From Yersinia entomophaga (lineage in GTDB: Bacteria > Pseudomonadota > Gammaproteobacteria > Enterobacterales > Enterobacteriaceae), in assembly GCF_001656035.1 (NCBI RefSeq), contig NZ_CP010029.1, forward strand, positions 1,662,288 through 1,726,287: a stretch of DNA of 64,000 bases, in the 5' to 3' direction. The notes under the pieces were generated by a model, which ran no database searches, was not told the DNA's origin, and worked only from the letters and a program-made list of their open reading frames with translations. Shown here in pieces: positions 9,311-19,325 of the stretch; the first letter of the stretch is position 1, and every line of letters begins with the position of its first letter. Made by a program: the position numbers and the translations under genes.

Positions 9311-11161
9311 TTAACCTCCCAGCTTACTTTTATCACGAACAGCGCCTTTATCTGCGCTGGTTGCCAGTGAGGCATAGGCACGCAAAGCGTAGGAAACCTG
9401 GCGTACGCGGTTTTTAGGTGTCCAGGCAGCGGAGCCGCGAGCTAATTCGGCTTCATGACGAGCCGCCAGTTCAGCGGCCGGTACATCTAATACCATGCTG
9501 CGCTGAGGAATATCGATATTGATCATATCGCCGTCCTGCACTAGGCCAATCAGGCCACCGCTGGCCGCTTCTGGCGAAACGTGGCCAATAGACAAACCGG
9601 AAGTCCCACCGGAGAAACGCCCGTCGGTAATCAAAGCGCAGCTTTTGCCTAAGCCCATAGATTTCAGATAGGTCGTTGGGTACAGCATTTCCTGCATGCC
9701 CGGCCCGCCTTTCGGCCCCTCGTACCGAATAATCACTACGTCCCCGGCAACCACTTTTCCACCCAGAATCGCCTCTACGGCAGCGTCCTGGCTTTCATAA
9801 ACTTTGGCTGGGCCACGGAAAGTCAGGCTTTCTTTATCCACACCGGCAGTTTTTACGATACAGCCGTTTTCAGCCATATTGCCGTACAGCACGGCTAAGC
9901 CGCCGTCCTGACTGTAGGCATACTCGCGCGTACGAATGCAACCTTCCTGACGGTCGGTATCCAGCGACGGATAGCGGCAATCTTGCGAGAAAGCTTTGGT
10001 GGTACGAATACCCGCAGGCCCCGCGGAATACATGCTTTTGACTTTTTCATCGCTGGTCAGCATAACGTCATAGGCTTTCAGAGTTTCCGGCAGACTCAGC
10101 CCCAATACGTTTCGGACTTCGCGGTTCAGCAAGCCGGCTCGATCCAACTCCCCCAAGATCCCTACAACACCACCGGCACGGTGCACGTCTTCCATATGGT
10201 ATTTCTGAGTACTCGGCGCCACTTTGCATAAATGCGGAACTTTACGCGACAGACGATCGATATCCGTCATGCTGAAATCCACTTCACCTTCCTCCGCCGC
10301 CGCCAGCAAGTGCAGAACGGTATTGGTAGAACCGCCCATGGCGATATCCAGCGTCATGGCGTTTTCAAACGCAGCCTTGTTGGCGATATTGCGTGGCAGC
10401 GCACTGACATCATCTTGCTCGTAATAGCGTTTAGTCAGCTCAACGATATGTTTGCCGGCATCGAGGAATAATTGTTTACGATCGGCGTGAGTCGCCAGCA
10501 ATGAACCGTTACCTGGGAGCGCTAAACCTAAAGCCTCATTCAGGCAGTTCATCGAGTTGGCGGTAAACATACCGGAGCAGGAACCGCAGGTCGGGCAGGC
10601 GGAACGTTCAATTTGCGCGCTATCTTCGTCGCTGACGTTCGGGTTCGCGCCCTGAATCATCGCATCGACCAAATCCAGCTTGATAATTTTGTCTGACAGC
10701 TTGGTTTTACCCGCTTCCATTGGGCCACCGGAAACGAAAATAACCGGAATATTCAGACGCAGAGACGCCATCAGCATCCCTGGGGTGATTTTGTCGCAGT
10801 TGGAAATACACACCATGGCGTCGGCACAGTGCGCATTAACCATATATTCCACGGAATCCGCGATTAACTCTCGTGAAGGCAGAGAATAGAGCATGCCACC
10901 GTGTCCCATGGCGATACCGTCATCCACCGCAATGGTATTGAACTCTTTTGCCACGCCGCCTGACGCTTCGATTTGCTCGGCCACCAGCTTGCCTAAATCG
11001 CGCAAATGAACGTGTCCAGGTACGAATTGGGTAAAGGAGTTAACCACCGCAATAATTGGTTTGCCGAAGTCATCATCGGTCATACCCGTAGCGCGCCAAA
11101 GTGCTCGGGCACCAGCCATATTGCGGCCATGAGTGGTGGTATGGGAACGGTACTTAGGCAT
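9311..11161 (-). CDS. ilvD: IlvD, dihydroxy-acid dehydratase
   Basis: IlvD dehydrates the 2,3-dihydroxy acids to the 2-oxo acid precursors of valine and isoleucine using an iron-sulfur cluster. The product from the ATG at 11161 is 616 residues, as in E. coli. Cluster cysteines sit in [12 protein letters not shown] and [11 protein letters not shown]; other family blocks are [27 protein letters not shown] and [14 protein letters not shown]. The frame continues 23 codons upstream, but [19 protein letters not shown] is the conserved N-terminus. It lies between ilvE (79 bp upstream) and ilvA. Confidence 0.97.
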   Translation of the reverse strand: MPKYRSHTTTHGRNMAGARALWRATGMTDDDFGKPIIAVVNSFTQFVPGHVHLRDLGKLVAEQIEASGGVAKEFNTIAVDDGIAMGHGGMLYSLPSRELIADSVEYMVNAHCADAMVCISNCDKITPGMLMASLRLNIPVIFVSGGPMEAGKTKLSDKIIKLDLVDAMIQGANPNVSDEDSAQIERSACPTCGSCSGMFTANSMNCLNEALGLALPGNGSLLATHADRKQLFLDAGKHIVELTKRYYEQDDVSALPRNIANKAAFENAMTLDIAMGGSTNTVLHLLAAAEEGEVDFSMTDIDRLSRKVPHLCKVAPSTQKYHMEDVHRAGGVVGILGELDRAGLLNREVRNVLGLSLPETLKAYDVMLTSDEKVKSMYSAGPAGIRTTKAFSQDCRYPSLDTDRQEGCIRTREYAYSQDGGLAVLYGNMAENGCIVKTAGVDKESLTFRGPAKVYESQDAAVEAILGGKVVAGDVVIIRYEGPKGGPGMQEMLYPTTYLKSMGLGKSCALITDGRFSGGTSGLSIGHVSPEAASGGLIGLVQDGDMINIDIPQRSMVLDVPAAELAARHEAELARGSAAWTPKNRVRQVSYALRAYASLATSADKGAVRDKSKLGG

Positions 11162-11240
11162 TATCTCTTCACTCCTGTGTCTTTTATAAAGCAGGTGGCG
11201 AACGAACCACCCGCGGGTTCTGTCTGTCACTTTTTAGTTA

Positions 11241-12170
11241 TTATTGATTGATAGGATCCAGCCAGCCGTACTTGTCTTCAGTTTCGCCGGTGAACAGGCC
11301 AAAGAACGCCTGCTGGATTTTCTCGGTAATTGGGCCACGTTTACCTATACCGACCTGAATACCATCAACGCTGCGTACTGGGGTAATTTCGGCGGCGGTG
11401 CCGGACATAAACACTTCGTCAGCCAGATACAGAGATTCGCGAGACAGCACCTGCTCACGCACTTCCAGGCCCATATCTTTAGCCAGCTTGATAATGGCAT
11501 CGCGGGTAATACCCGGCAGAGCGGATGAGGTAAATGGCGGAGTGAACAATACTCCGTCTTTCACTTCAAACAGGTTCTCGCCCGCACCTTCGGACAAGAA
11601 GCCGTGAACGTCCAGCGCAATCCCTTCCTGATAACCATGACGGCGCGCTTCGCTGCCCACCAGTAAGGAAGAAAGGTAGTTACCACCGGCTTTAGCGGCA
11701 GTTGGAATGGTATTCGGCGCAACGCGATTCCAAGATGAAACCATTGCGTCAATGCCCTGTGCCAGCGCTTCTTCTCCCAGATAAGCACCCCAAGGGAATG
11801 CGGCGATGATAACGTCGGTTTTGTAGCCTTCCGGCGGATTAACGCCCATTCCCACGTCACCGATAAACACCAGAGGACGGATGTAGGCGCTAGTCAGTTT
11901 ATTTTTGCGCAGCGTCTCGCGACAGGCTTCCATCAACTCATCGACGGATTGTGAAACTGGCATCCGATAGATCTTGGCCGAATCATGCAAACGCTGCATA
12001 TGTTCGCGATGGCGGAATACAACCGGGCCTTTATGCTTGGTTTCATAGCAACGGACACCTTCAAAGACTGATGTTCCGTAATGTAACGCATGAGACATTA
12101 CGTGAACTTTGGCTTCTGCCCACGGAACCATTTCGCCGTTAAACCAAATGTAATCAGCTTTCTTAGTCAT
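11241..12170 (-). CDS. ilvE: IlvE, branched-chain amino acid aminotransferase
   Basis: IlvE transfers the amino group from glutamate to the 2-oxo acids in the last step of Ile, Val and Leu synthesis. The 309-residue product equals the E. coli enzyme and is a fold type IV PLP protein: MSHALHYGTSVFEGVRCY near the N-terminus, the PLP lysine in TAAKAGGNYLSS, EGAGENLFEV, and FMSGTAAEITPVRSVDG near the C-terminus. It lies in the ilvGMEDA operon 22 bp downstream of ilvM. Confidence 0.97.
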   Translation of the reverse strand: MTKKADYIWFNGEMVPWAEAKVHVMSHALHYGTSVFEGVRCYETKHKGPVVFRHREHMQRLHDSAKIYRMPVSQSVDELMEACRETLRKNKLTSAYIRPLVFIGDVGMGVNPPEGYKTDVIIAAFPWGAYLGEEALAQGIDAMVSSWNRVAPNTIPTAAKAGGNYLSSLLVGSEARRHGYQEGIALDVHGFLSEGAGENLFEVKDGVLFTPPFTSSALPGITRDAIIKLAKDMGLEVREQVLSRESLYLADEVFMSGTAAEITPVRSVDGIQVGIGKRGPITEKIQQAFFGLFTGETEDKYGWLDPINQ

Positions 12171-12192
12171 TCTGTACTTTCCTTCTAGCGCC

Positions 12193-12450
12193 TCAGGCGC
12201 GTATTTGTAATGTATTGGTCTGCTGGATTTCTACACTCGCAACATCCAACAACTTATTCAACTGAGAAGACAGTAAATCTACCGAACGTTGGCTAGCAAC
12301 GGTCAGCTCGATATTAATATTTTCGTTATTAAGGATAGGCGACATATTCATAGCACAAACCTGAAAGCCGCGGTGGCGCACCACTCGCAATACGCGCTCT
12401 AACATTTCAGGGCGGAAGCGGGCTTGGATCGAGAGCTGATGTTGCATCAT
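12193..12450 (-). CDS. ilvM: IlvM, regulatory subunit of acetolactate synthase II
   Basis: The small subunit (85 aa; E. coli 87) is a single ACT-like domain ([33 protein letters not shown]) that stabilises and activates the IlvG catalytic subunit. Its start codon overlaps the ilvG stop by 4 bp (ATGA), so translation is probably coupled, which fits the need for matched amounts of the two subunits. Confidence 0.95.
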   Translation of the reverse strand: MMQHQLSIQARFRPEMLERVLRVVRHRGFQVCAMNMSPILNNENINIELTVASQRSVDLLSSQLNKLLDVASVEIQQTNTLQIRA

Positions 12451-14093
12451 GAAATTTTCTCCAGCATGGTTTCGTTACCTGCGCCCGGCGGAACTAACGG
12501 CCAGACATTTTCGAGTTCGTCGATGGAAACCTGAAGCAGGTACGGGCCGGTACTGTTAAACAGAGCGTCCAATGCGGCATCGACTTGGTCTTTGCGGGTG
12601 ATACGTTGGCCGGGAATATCAAAAGCGCTGGCCAAAGTGATGAAATCGGGGTTATCGGATAAGTTGGTCTCACTGTAGCGGGCATCAAAGAACAGCTGCT
12701 GCCACTGTCGAACCATGCCCAAACGCTGGTTATCCAACAAAACGATCTTCAGCGGCAACTGTTTGCGCTTTATCGTTCCCAGCTCCTGAACATTCATCAT
12801 AAAGGAGCCATCGCCGGACACGCAGATAACCATGTCGTCCCGACGAGCCATTTGCGCACCGACGGCCGCCGGAACACCAAAGCCCATCGTGCCCAACCCG
12901 CTAGAAGTGATGAAGTTTTCCGGACGGGTAAAACTCATATGCTGTGCAGTCCACATTTGATGCTGACCGACATCGGTAGTGATAACGGTTTCAGGCCCTT
13001 TACGATCGGAAATCTGTTTCAGTAACAGCGGCGCATAAATTGCTTGCCCCGGATGGTCATAACGCCAGCTATGCTGCTGCTTCAACGCAATAACTTCATC
13101 GCGCCACGGCTGGATGTCCAGAGGTTGCTGCAACGCGGGAAGCAAGGTTTTCAAATCACCCTGCAAAGCAACGTGAGCCTGCCGCAGTTTGTTCAACTCC
13201 GTCGGATCGATATCCATATGAATAACTTTGGCTTTCGGCGCGAACGCGTTCAACTTACCGGTCACTCGATCATCGAAACGTGCTCCGACGGCGATCAACA
13301 AATCGCACTCCTGCACCGCCAGATTGGCTGCCTTAGTGCCGTGCATACCCAGCATGCCTAAATAGCAAGGATGCTCAGCGTCAGGGGCACCCAACCCCTT
13401 CAAAGTCACTACGGCGGGAACCCCGGTTTCAGCGATAAACGCTCGCAAGGCAGGCACCGCCTGTGCCATACCTACGCCACCACCGACATAAACGATCGGT
13501 TGTTTGGCCGCACTTAACATGTCGTAAGCCTGCTGGCGTTCGGCACTGGAATCCAGATAGTGTTCTTCCACCGACAGCAAATGCGGATGTAACTCTGCGA
13601 CAGCTAACTGAATATCTTTCGGAATATCAATCAAAACCGGCCCAGGGCGACCGCTACTGGCGATGGCAAAGGCTTCAGCCATAATGCCCGGCAACGCGTC
13701 TAAAGACTCAACCAGAAAACTGTGTTTGGTACAGGCCAAAGACAGCCCCAGCACATCAATTTCCTGAAAAGCGTCGGTGCCGATTAAGGCAGAACCCACC
13801 TGACCGGTGATAGCGATAATCGGAACAGAATCCAATAACGCATCTGCCAGACCTGTGATCAAGTTAGTGGCTCCGGGGCCTGAAGTGGCGATGCACACCC
13901 CGACCTTTCCGGTTGCACGAGCATAACCGATGGCAGCCATTACTGCCCCTTGCTCATGGCGACACAGTAGATGTTCAACGCCACCGTCATACAAGGCATC
14001 GTAGACTGGCATAATTGCCCCACCCGGATAGCCGAATACCGTCTCTACCCCTTGCGCACGTAGCGCTTGAACCACCCACTGAGCACCATTCAT
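12447..14093 (-). CDS. ilvG: IlvG, catalytic subunit of acetolactate synthase II (intact)
   Basis: IlvG condenses two pyruvates, or pyruvate and 2-oxobutanoate, using ThDP, FAD and Mg. The product is 548 residues and uninterrupted, unlike the E. coli K-12 allele, which carries a frameshift. Visible motifs are the N-terminal [16 protein letters not shown] with the catalytic glutamate in CRHEQGA, the central FAD domain, and the C-terminal ThDP motif [14 protein letters not shown]. Isozyme II is the valine-insensitive form in E. coli. It is the first structural gene after the ilvL leader and attenuator. Confidence 0.96.
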   Translation of the reverse strand: MNGAQWVVQALRAQGVETVFGYPGGAIMPVYDALYDGGVEHLLCRHEQGAVMAAIGYARATGKVGVCIATSGPGATNLITGLADALLDSVPIIAITGQVGSALIGTDAFQEIDVLGLSLACTKHSFLVESLDALPGIMAEAFAIASSGRPGPVLIDIPKDIQLAVAELHPHLLSVEEHYLDSSAERQQAYDMLSAAKQPIVYVGGGVGMAQAVPALRAFIAETGVPAVVTLKGLGAPDAEHPCYLGMLGMHGTKAANLAVQECDLLIAVGARFDDRVTGKLNAFAPKAKVIHMDIDPTELNKLRQAHVALQGDLKTLLPALQQPLDIQPWRDEVIALKQQHSWRYDHPGQAIYAPLLLKQISDRKGPETVITTDVGQHQMWTAQHMSFTRPENFITSSGLGTMGFGVPAAVGAQMARRDDMVICVSGDGSFMMNVQELGTIKRKQLPLKIVLLDNQRLGMVRQWQQLFFDARYSETNLSDNPDFITLASAFDIPGQRITRKDQVDAALDALFNSTGPYLLQVSIDELENVWPLVPPGAGNETMLEKIS

Positions 14094-14177
14094 AGTTATT
14101 TCCCCGAACTTTTGCGAGCGACACAGGATTTTATTCTGTTGTGCATTTTACGTTCACCGCGTCTTTTTACCGGCCAA

Positions 14178-14210
14178 TAAAAAACCCCCGGACCTTTCGG
14201 TGCGGGGGTT
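14178..14210 (-). terminator. Attenuator terminator of the ilvGMEDA operon
   Basis: On the minus strand a GC-rich hairpin (AACCCCCGCACC, GAAA loop, GGTCCGGGGGTT) is followed by a T run. It lies just after the ilvL leader peptide and before ilvG, so it is the transcriptional attenuator: starved ribosomes stalling in the leader would prevent its formation. Confidence 0.93.
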
Positions 14211-14233
14211 CTCTTGTGATTAAGGCTTGATTT

Positions 14234-14332
14234 TTATGCCTTTCTTCGTCCAAGTGCAGCCCCGCACGGTGGGATAATAATCACCACCACGCTAATTAGG
14301 ACTAGGTTAATCACTTGGACGAAAGCTTTCAT
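14234..14332 (-). CDS. ilvL: IlvL, attenuation leader peptide
   Basis: Reading the minus strand from the ATG at 14332 gives a 32-residue peptide ending in a TAA at 14234-14236. It begins MKAFVQVINLVLIS, continues VVVIII, and ends PPCGAALGRRKA. Its length and its clustered Leu, Val and Ile codons match the enterobacterial ilvL peptide. Ribosome stalling on these codons when any branched-chain aminoacyl-tRNA is scarce should favour an antiterminator over the adjoining hairpin at 14178-14210. Confidence 0.95.
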   Translation of the reverse strand: MKAFVQVINLVLISVVVIIIPPCGAALGRRKA

Positions 14333-14733
14333 AATCGGTTGTTCACATGTCTGTTGTCGAACGAATACCTACAGAGTTATCACAGTTATTATCGCTATGA
14401 CAATATTTTTTTAAAAAGTCATTTTGTGACCCAAGACTACAATTGCAATAATTGTGTTAATTATCAAACGATAAAACCGATATTTCTTTCCCTGATTTTT
14501 GTACAGAAAATTTACGCTTAACGTCCCCATGCTTAAAAAAATGTCAGAGATACTTTTGCACTGAGCCTGAAATTTCTTCATAACCGAGACGTTTTTACGA
14601 TAGGCCACGCAAAATTCATGTCTTCCCTCGTAATCAAAACGATAGTTTTCGCGCCTTCTCGCAGGCTAAACACCACCCTAATGACAAAAAAACTCAATTC
14701 GGCAAGATACCAAACATCAGAAGGGGGAAAACT
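14333..14733. other. Intergenic region between ilvL and comM
   Basis: This 401-bp AT-rich stretch separates the divergent ilvL and comM genes. On the minus strand it holds the probable ilv promoter (14375-14403), with a run of A/T at 14405-14415 just upstream that could act as an UP or bent element. Short open frames on both strands have no family features or ribosome sites and are treated as chance. On the plus strand only a good ribosome site (AGGGGGAAA) before comM stands out. Confidence 0.6.
14375..14403 (-). promoter_or_regulatory. Candidate ilvLGMEDA promoter
   Basis: On the minus strand TTGTCA (14398-14403) is followed by a 17-bp spacer and ATAACT (14375-14380), about 45 bp before the ilvL start. 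Spacing and position fit a sigma-70 promoter; the -10 match is moderate. Confidence 0.5.
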
Positions 14734-16257
14734 ATGTCACTGGCCGTCATCCATACCCGCGCTTCCATTGGCGTACAAGCACCTCCAGTCACCGTTGAAG
14801 TGCACATTAGCAACGGGTTACCGGGGCTGACATTAGTCGGATTACCCGAAACAACGGTGAAAGAAGCGCGGGATAGGGTACGTAGCGCCTTATTAAACAG
14901 TGGATTTACCTTTCCGGCTAAACGGATTACCGTCAGTCTGGCGCCAGCAGACTTACCCAAAGAAGGTGGTCGCTACGATTTGCCAATAGCCTTAGCCATC
15001 CTCGCAGCCTCAGAGCAGATCCCCGTAGATAAGCTAGGTCAATATGAGTTTCTTGGTGAACTCGCCCTGTCAGGCGGTTTACGCAGCGTTAGCGGCGCTA
15101 TTTCAGCCGCTCTGGCCAGTACAGGCGCCTCTCGTCTGTTAATACTGCCCTGCGCCAATGAAATGGAAGTTGGCTTAATCGTCAAAGGAAACAGTTTGGT
15201 TGCAGAGCATCTTCTGGCTGTTTGCGGTTTTCTGCGTGGAGAAGGCTCACTTTCCTCCCCAAAACAAGCAAGTGATTGGCAGGAATGGGATAACACACTC
15301 GACCTGCAGGATATTATCGGCCAGCAACAGGCTAAACGCGCACTGGAAGTCGCCGCTGCCGGAGGACATAACTTACTGTTACTTGGGCCACCTGGCACCG
15401 GGAAAACGATGTTAGCCAGCCGATTAAATGGTTTACTGCCACCCTTAAGCAATCAGGAAGCACTGGAAACTGCCACCGTAGCCAGCTTACTGCAAGGGCA
15501 TCAGGCTCCCACGCATTGGTGCAAGCGCCCATTTAGATCACCACACCATAGTGCATCAATGGCAGCGTTAATTGGCGGCGGTTCCATACCTCGTCCCGGA
15601 GAGATCTCGCTGGCACACAACGGCGTGTTATTTTTGGATGAACTGCCTGAATTCGAGCGCAAGGTACTGGACTCATTACGGGAACCCTTAGAATCTGGCG
15701 AAGTGGTTATCTCGCGAGCAACGGCAAAAGTGTGTTTCCCGGCCAAAATACAGCTTATCGCCGCGATGAACCCCAGCCCCAGTGGACATTATCAGGGGCG
15801 ACACAATCGCGCACAGCCACAGCAAATACTGCGTTACCTTGCCAAATTATCCGGCCCATTCCTCGATAGATTTGATTTATCCATTGAAGTGCCATTGCTA
15901 CCGAAAGGTTTATTGAGGATGCAAAAAAATAGCGGGGAAGATAGCGCAACCGTCAGGCAGAGAGTATTACAGGCAAGAGAAAAACAATTGCATCGTTCAG
16001 GAAAGATAAATGCCCAACTCAACAGCAAAGAGGTTGCTCGATTTTGTGCGGTCACGCCGCAAGACGCACAATTTCTTGAACAAGTGCTGCTGAAGCTCGG
16101 TTTATCCGTACGAGCCTGGCATAGAATTTTGAAAGTCGCGCGCACGCTGGCCGATTTGGCACAACAGGATGACATTCAAAAGCCACACATTTCTGAAGCC
16201 TTGAGCTATCGTTGTATGGATCGTTTACTGTTACAGCTACACAAAGCGTTGACGTAA
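14734..16257 (+). CDS. comM: ComM (YifB), MCM-like AAA+ ATPase
   Basis: The product has 507 residues. Residues 1-125 form the Lon-S16-like N-terminal domain (VEVHISNGLPGLTLVGLPE, then KEGGRYDLPIALAILAAS). The Mg-chelatase/AAA+ core follows, with Walker A LLGPPGTGKTM near 212, the sensor block RPFRSPHHSASMAALIGGG, and Walker B GVLFLDELPEF. In naturally competent bacteria ComM is a hexameric branch-migration helicase that aids integration of transformed DNA; in enterobacteria its role is less clear. The ATG at 14734 has a good AGGGGGAAA ribosome site. A hairpin terminator separates it from the convergent maoP. Confidence 0.93.
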   Translation: MSLAVIHTRASIGVQAPPVTVEVHISNGLPGLTLVGLPETTVKEARDRVRSALLNSGFTFPAKRITVSLAPADLPKEGGRYDLPIALAILAASEQIPVDKLGQYEFLGELALSGGLRSVSGAISAALASTGASRLLILPCANEMEVGLIVKGNSLVAEHLLAVCGFLRGEGSLSSPKQASDWQEWDNTLDLQDIIGQQQAKRALEVAAAGGHNLLLLGPPGTGKTMLASRLNGLLPPLSNQEALETATVASLLQGHQAPTHWCKRPFRSPHHSASMAALIGGGSIPRPGEISLAHNGVLFLDELPEFERKVLDSLREPLESGEVVISRATAKVCFPAKIQLIAAMNPSPSGHYQGRHNRAQPQQILRYLAKLSGPFLDRFDLSIEVPLLPKGLLRMQKNSGEDSATVRQRVLQAREKQLHRSGKINAQLNSKEVARFCAVTPQDAQFLEQVLLKLGLSVRAWHRILKVARTLADLAQQDDIQKPHISEALSYRCMDRLLLQLHKALT

Positions 16258-16279
16258 AAATGGGGCTTTCGCCCCATTT
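16258..16279. terminator. Bidirectional terminator between comM and maoP
   Basis: AAATGGGGC, loop TTTC, GCCCCATTT is a perfect 9-bp hairpin. It has a T run on the minus strand and a weaker one on the plus strand, and lies between the convergent stops of comM and maoP. Confidence 0.85.
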
Positions 16280-16282
16280 CTA

Positions 16283-16621
16283 TTAGTCATCGCTATCGAC
16301 ATAGTCTTCCGTTGCATCTGCCTGCGGTTTACCGCCAGACAGCGTATGGAAGCGCTTTGGACGCCGGATTCGGGTGATGTATTTGGACCACACTTTTTCC
16401 GCATCGCTAACAGGCTCGCGCTCGCCACGACAAACGGCAACAAACAGTTGCTCTTCTTCGTTTGCTGGCTCACGTTTGCCTAAATCCAGCTCGTTGAAAG
16501 CATAGCCATGGCGCTCTAGCAATTGCGCCTCTTTAATGGTGAAATCACCGTGACGCGAGAACCCGCGAGGATAGTGTTTGTTATCAAAAAAACGATTGGT
16601 TGTGATGAAGCTATCCGCCAT
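16283..16621 (-). CDS. maoP: MaoP (YifE), Ori macrodomain organiser
   Basis: The 112-residue product from the ATG at 16621 ([20 protein letters not shown]) has the same length and N-terminus as E. coli MaoP. In E. coli this DUF413-family protein acts with a nearby DNA site, maoS, to structure the origin macrodomain. The frame runs 28 codons further upstream, but those residues are unlike the family. It is divergent from hdfR, as in E. coli, with a 119-bp gap in which maoS would be expected; I did not identify that site with certainty. Confidence 0.9.
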   Translation of the reverse strand: MADSFITTNRFFDNKHYPRGFSRHGDFTIKEAQLLERHGYAFNELDLGKREPANEEEQLFVAVCRGEREPVSDAEKVWSKYITRIRRPKRFHTLSGGKPQADATEDYVDSDD

Positions 16622-16740
16622 CTGACACGCTCCTAATTCTGTCATGGTCGTGCTGTTTATGGCGCGGAGTATTAGATAGGCTTGACATCGTGTAAAACAA
16701 AACATTTAAATCTTAACGACAAAAAAAATTGGAGATAGGT

Positions 16741-17586
16741 GTGGACACCGAATTACTGAAAACCTTTTTGGAGGTCAGTAGAACCCGCCACTTTGGCCGC
16801 GCAGCGGAATCTTTATACTTAACACAGTCAGCAGTGAGTTTTCGAATCCGTCAGTTGGAAAATCAATTAGGTGCAAGTTTATTCACTCGCCACCGGAATA
16901 ATATTCGTCTGACGCCAGCCGGCGAACGTTTGGTGCCCTACGCAGAAACCTTGATGAATACCTGGCAGTTGGCCAAGAAGGAGGTCATACACTCTCTTCA
17001 GCATACTGAGCTATCGATTGGCGCAACGGCATCACTATGGGAAGCCTATCTCACTCCATGGTTACAGACACTCTATCTCCAACGAGAAGGGCTGCGACTC
17101 GAAGCTCGTATTGCGTTACGCCAGTCTTTAGTGAAGCAATTGCATGAACGGCAACTCGACCTTTTAATCACTACCGAGCCGCCCAAAATGGACGAATTAG
17201 CCAGCCAACTGTTAGGGAATTTTTCATTGCGGCTTTTTTCATCAGGTCAGCAAGATAAAACCGAAGAAATGCCGTATATAAAACTGGAGTGGGGGGCAGA
17301 TTTTCATCAACAGGAAAATCGCCTGTTAGACCATGAGCAAATGCCAGTTCTGACAACGACTTCTGCCCATTTGACGCGACAACTCTTAGACACGACTGGC
17401 GGCTGTGCATTTTTACCTGAGCATTGGCAAAAAGATTACCCGCAGCTTGTTGCTAACCCGGAGATCCCCGCAATAGTGAGGCCTATGTACGCGGTGTGGC
17501 TACAAAATAGCGATCAGCAGATATTAATCCGCCAATTATTAAAAACTCCGATGAATAACGCCACTGAAGGGGCCACACGGAGTTAA
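16741..17586 (+). CDS. hdfR: HdfR, LysR-type transcriptional regulator
   Basis: The product is 281 residues (E. coli 279), with an N-terminal winged helix that reads almost identically to HdfR ([40 protein letters not shown]). In E. coli HdfR represses flhDC, the flagellar master operon, and activates gltBD. The chosen start is GTG 16741, six bases after GGAG at 16731-16734; a TTG at 16729 is in frame but overlaps the ribosome site. It is divergent from maoP. Downstream lies a long stretch without a recognisable gene. Confidence 0.93.
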   Translation: MDTELLKTFLEVSRTRHFGRAAESLYLTQSAVSFRIRQLENQLGASLFTRHRNNIRLTPAGERLVPYAETLMNTWQLAKKEVIHSLQHTELSIGATASLWEAYLTPWLQTLYLQREGLRLEARIALRQSLVKQLHERQLDLLITTEPPKMDELASQLLGNFSLRLFSSGQQDKTEEMPYIKLEWGADFHQQENRLLDHEQMPVLTTTSAHLTRQLLDTTGGCAFLPEHWQKDYPQLVANPEIPAIVRPMYAVWLQNSDQQILIRQLLKTPMNNATEGATRS

Positions 17587-18841
17587 TCGAGAAACGCTTA
17601 GCCCATGATTGCGGAATCATATAAAAAGCTCTCATTGCCTTCTGGGCGGCAATAAAGCGCAATGACAGAACGGCAATGGTCATCTTCCCCACCATGAACC
17701 GACAGTACCGCGAAAGAGAACATAACCCAGGATTAAGTTCTAAATCAGCACGCTAAACAGCGTGCCAACACCCTAGTTAATTAGGTTGCCATCTATCACC
17801 ATCGCTGCGAGCACATTCTATTCTGCTTCGCTGAGAAACAACGCTTAGCCTATCGAGATGGCAGGAAGTGAAAGTAATTTCAGATAATCTAGCGAGCATT
17901 CTGGATAGCATATAGACCTCTGTACTGATGTATTTGTATCCGTACGAATCTCCCCATTCCAGAGCGACTATTTCCATCAATCGCGCAAACGTGGCGCCCA
18001 AAATACGGGGAAAAATACCAAAGCCGCGGCTAACAGCATAATCATTGCTAAGGGTGTAAAATAGTTTCTATAGTGAATACAGTGCAACCAAGCTATCCAA
18101 TCATGGGAATAACGAACTGGGAACCAATGAACGACAGACCAATCTGATTGCACCTAAAGGCAATACTCAACTGACTTGTTGCTGATACCAAACTATCCAT
18201 AACAGACTGTTTAATATTGTTTTGTGCATTACTATTCGCAATAGACCTGAACAGATATTTCCCGCATAAGTGATTGAATAATAAGAATATTGCCGTTTTA
18301 ATCCGGCTTCCTCGCCTCGCCATATATCGACAATTGTAAGCGTAATGCCTCGTTTTCTATCATTATGTAAATACTTTCGTTTCCACAAACACCCTGTCTC
18401 TTTGAAACCGACGTTAAAAAAATCACGACTGAGAAACAACCTGACCTGCAGTGCATATAGTCGTTACCACACCAGCTGCAAACATTGGTGTCAATTTTCT
18501 TATCACAGGGTTCCTTCACGGCACTATCATCTCAAGGTGACAGGTAACATTTCTATATTATTCAAAAAATAAGCAGAGAATTCATAAACAATCTGAGTGG
18601 GTCAGAATTGATTCAATCTTTATTGAAGAGAGACAAATGCAGATTATTAATTAATTCTATATACAAGTTATTGTAGTGATAATAAGTAGAATTCCACTAT
18701 AAATTAACAATGTGCTGTACGAAATTGGCCTTAAAAATGTAATTAATTAACACTGGCTCTTTGAATTTTAAGATTATTTAATATATTTAACGAGAAAATG
18801 AGGGCTACTTCGGCGGGATACGAATGAAAATCAGACAATAA
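17587..18841. other. 1.25-kb stretch without an intact gene, probably decayed coding DNA
   Basis: No reading frame longer than about 90 codons here looks like a protein family. On the minus strand several short hydrophobic segments occur in different frames, for example SATSQLSIAF and SFIGSQFVIPMIG near 18100-18180, and FTPLAMIMLLAAALVFFPVF near 18000-18060. They are separated by stops, as expected from a degraded membrane transporter gene. The family cannot be assigned. From about 18560 onward the DNA is strongly AT-rich with no open frames, leading into the tandem repeat at 18842. Confidence 0.45.
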
Positions 18842-18981
18842 CAGGAGGTCAGGAGGTCAGGAGGTCAGGAGGTCAGGAGGTCAGGAGGTCAGGAGGTCAG
18901 GAGGTCAGGAGGTCAGGAGGTCAGGAGGTCAGGAGGTCAGGAGGTCAGGAGGTCAGGAGGTCAGGAGGTCAGGAGGTCAGG
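18842..18981. repeat. Tandem repeat, 17.5 copies of CAGGAGGT
   Basis: The 8-bp unit CAGGAGGT is repeated 17 times without a single mismatch, followed by CAGG, over 140 bp. Each unit contains AGGAGGT, a perfect Shine-Dalgarno core; the minus strand reads ACCTCCTG, which contains the ACCTCCT of the 16S rRNA 3' end. The unit length is not a multiple of three but the array is open in all plus-strand frames (a period of eight residues, QEVRRSGG). It lies 50 bp beyond the rRNA operon terminator. Copy number is likely to vary between strains through slippage. Confidence 0.97.
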
Positions 18982-19031
18982 GTAATGGATAATAACTGCA
19001 AAAGTGTAGCTTTTATTTGTTTGATCCAAAT

Positions 19032-19059
19032 AAAAAACCCCTCGCTTTCGCGAAGGGTT
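19032..19059 (-). terminator. Terminator of the rRNA operon
   Basis: On the minus strand AACCCTTCGC, GAAA loop and GCGAGGGGTT form a 10-bp stem followed by six T, directly after tRNA-Trp. The flanks CCAAATAAA and TTTATTTGG extend the stem further, so it can also work in the other direction. Confidence 0.93.
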
Positions 19060-19066
19060 ATTTATT

Positions 19067-19142
19067 TGGCAGGGGCGGAGAGACTCGAACTCCCAACACC
19101 CGGTTTTGGAGACCGGTGCTCTACCAATTGAACTACGCCCCT
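19067..19142 (-). tRNA. trpT: tRNA-Trp (CCA anticodon)
   Basis: The 76-nt cloverleaf begins AGGGGCGTAGTTCAATTGGT and ends GCCCCTGCCA with an encoded CCA. The anticodon loop reads CTCCAAA. It is the last gene of the rRNA operon, 9 bp after tRNA-Asp, the same distal pair as in E. coli rrnC. Confidence 0.98.
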
Positions 19143-19151
19143 AAAAGAGGG

Positions 19152-19228
19152 TGGCGGAACGGACGGGGCTCGAACCCGCGACCCCCTGCGTGACAGGCAG
19201 GTATTCTAACCAACTGAACTACCGCTCC
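19152..19228 (-). tRNA. aspT: tRNA-Asp (GTC anticodon)
   Basis: The 77-nt cloverleaf begins GGAGCGGTAGTTCAGTTGGT, has the anticodon loop CTGTCAC and an encoded 3' CCA. It lies between 5S rRNA and tRNA-Trp and is co-transcribed with the rRNA operon. Confidence 0.98.
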
Positions 19229-19325
19229 ACCGATTCTGTTACTTATACTTCCGTATATATTCCCGTTAGGGCCAGCATGTCCTTGCTGTTTAGCCACCAG
19301 ATGTCACTCTGATAACTTGTGTTTG

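Noticed and set aside
14315..14608. Short open frames in the ilvL-comM gap
   Set aside because: AT-rich low-complexity frames without ribosome sites, overlapping the ilv promoter and leader.
18842..18981. CRISPR array at the tandem repeat
   Set aside because: The repeats are 8 bp and directly adjacent, with no spacers, and no cas genes are present in the window.
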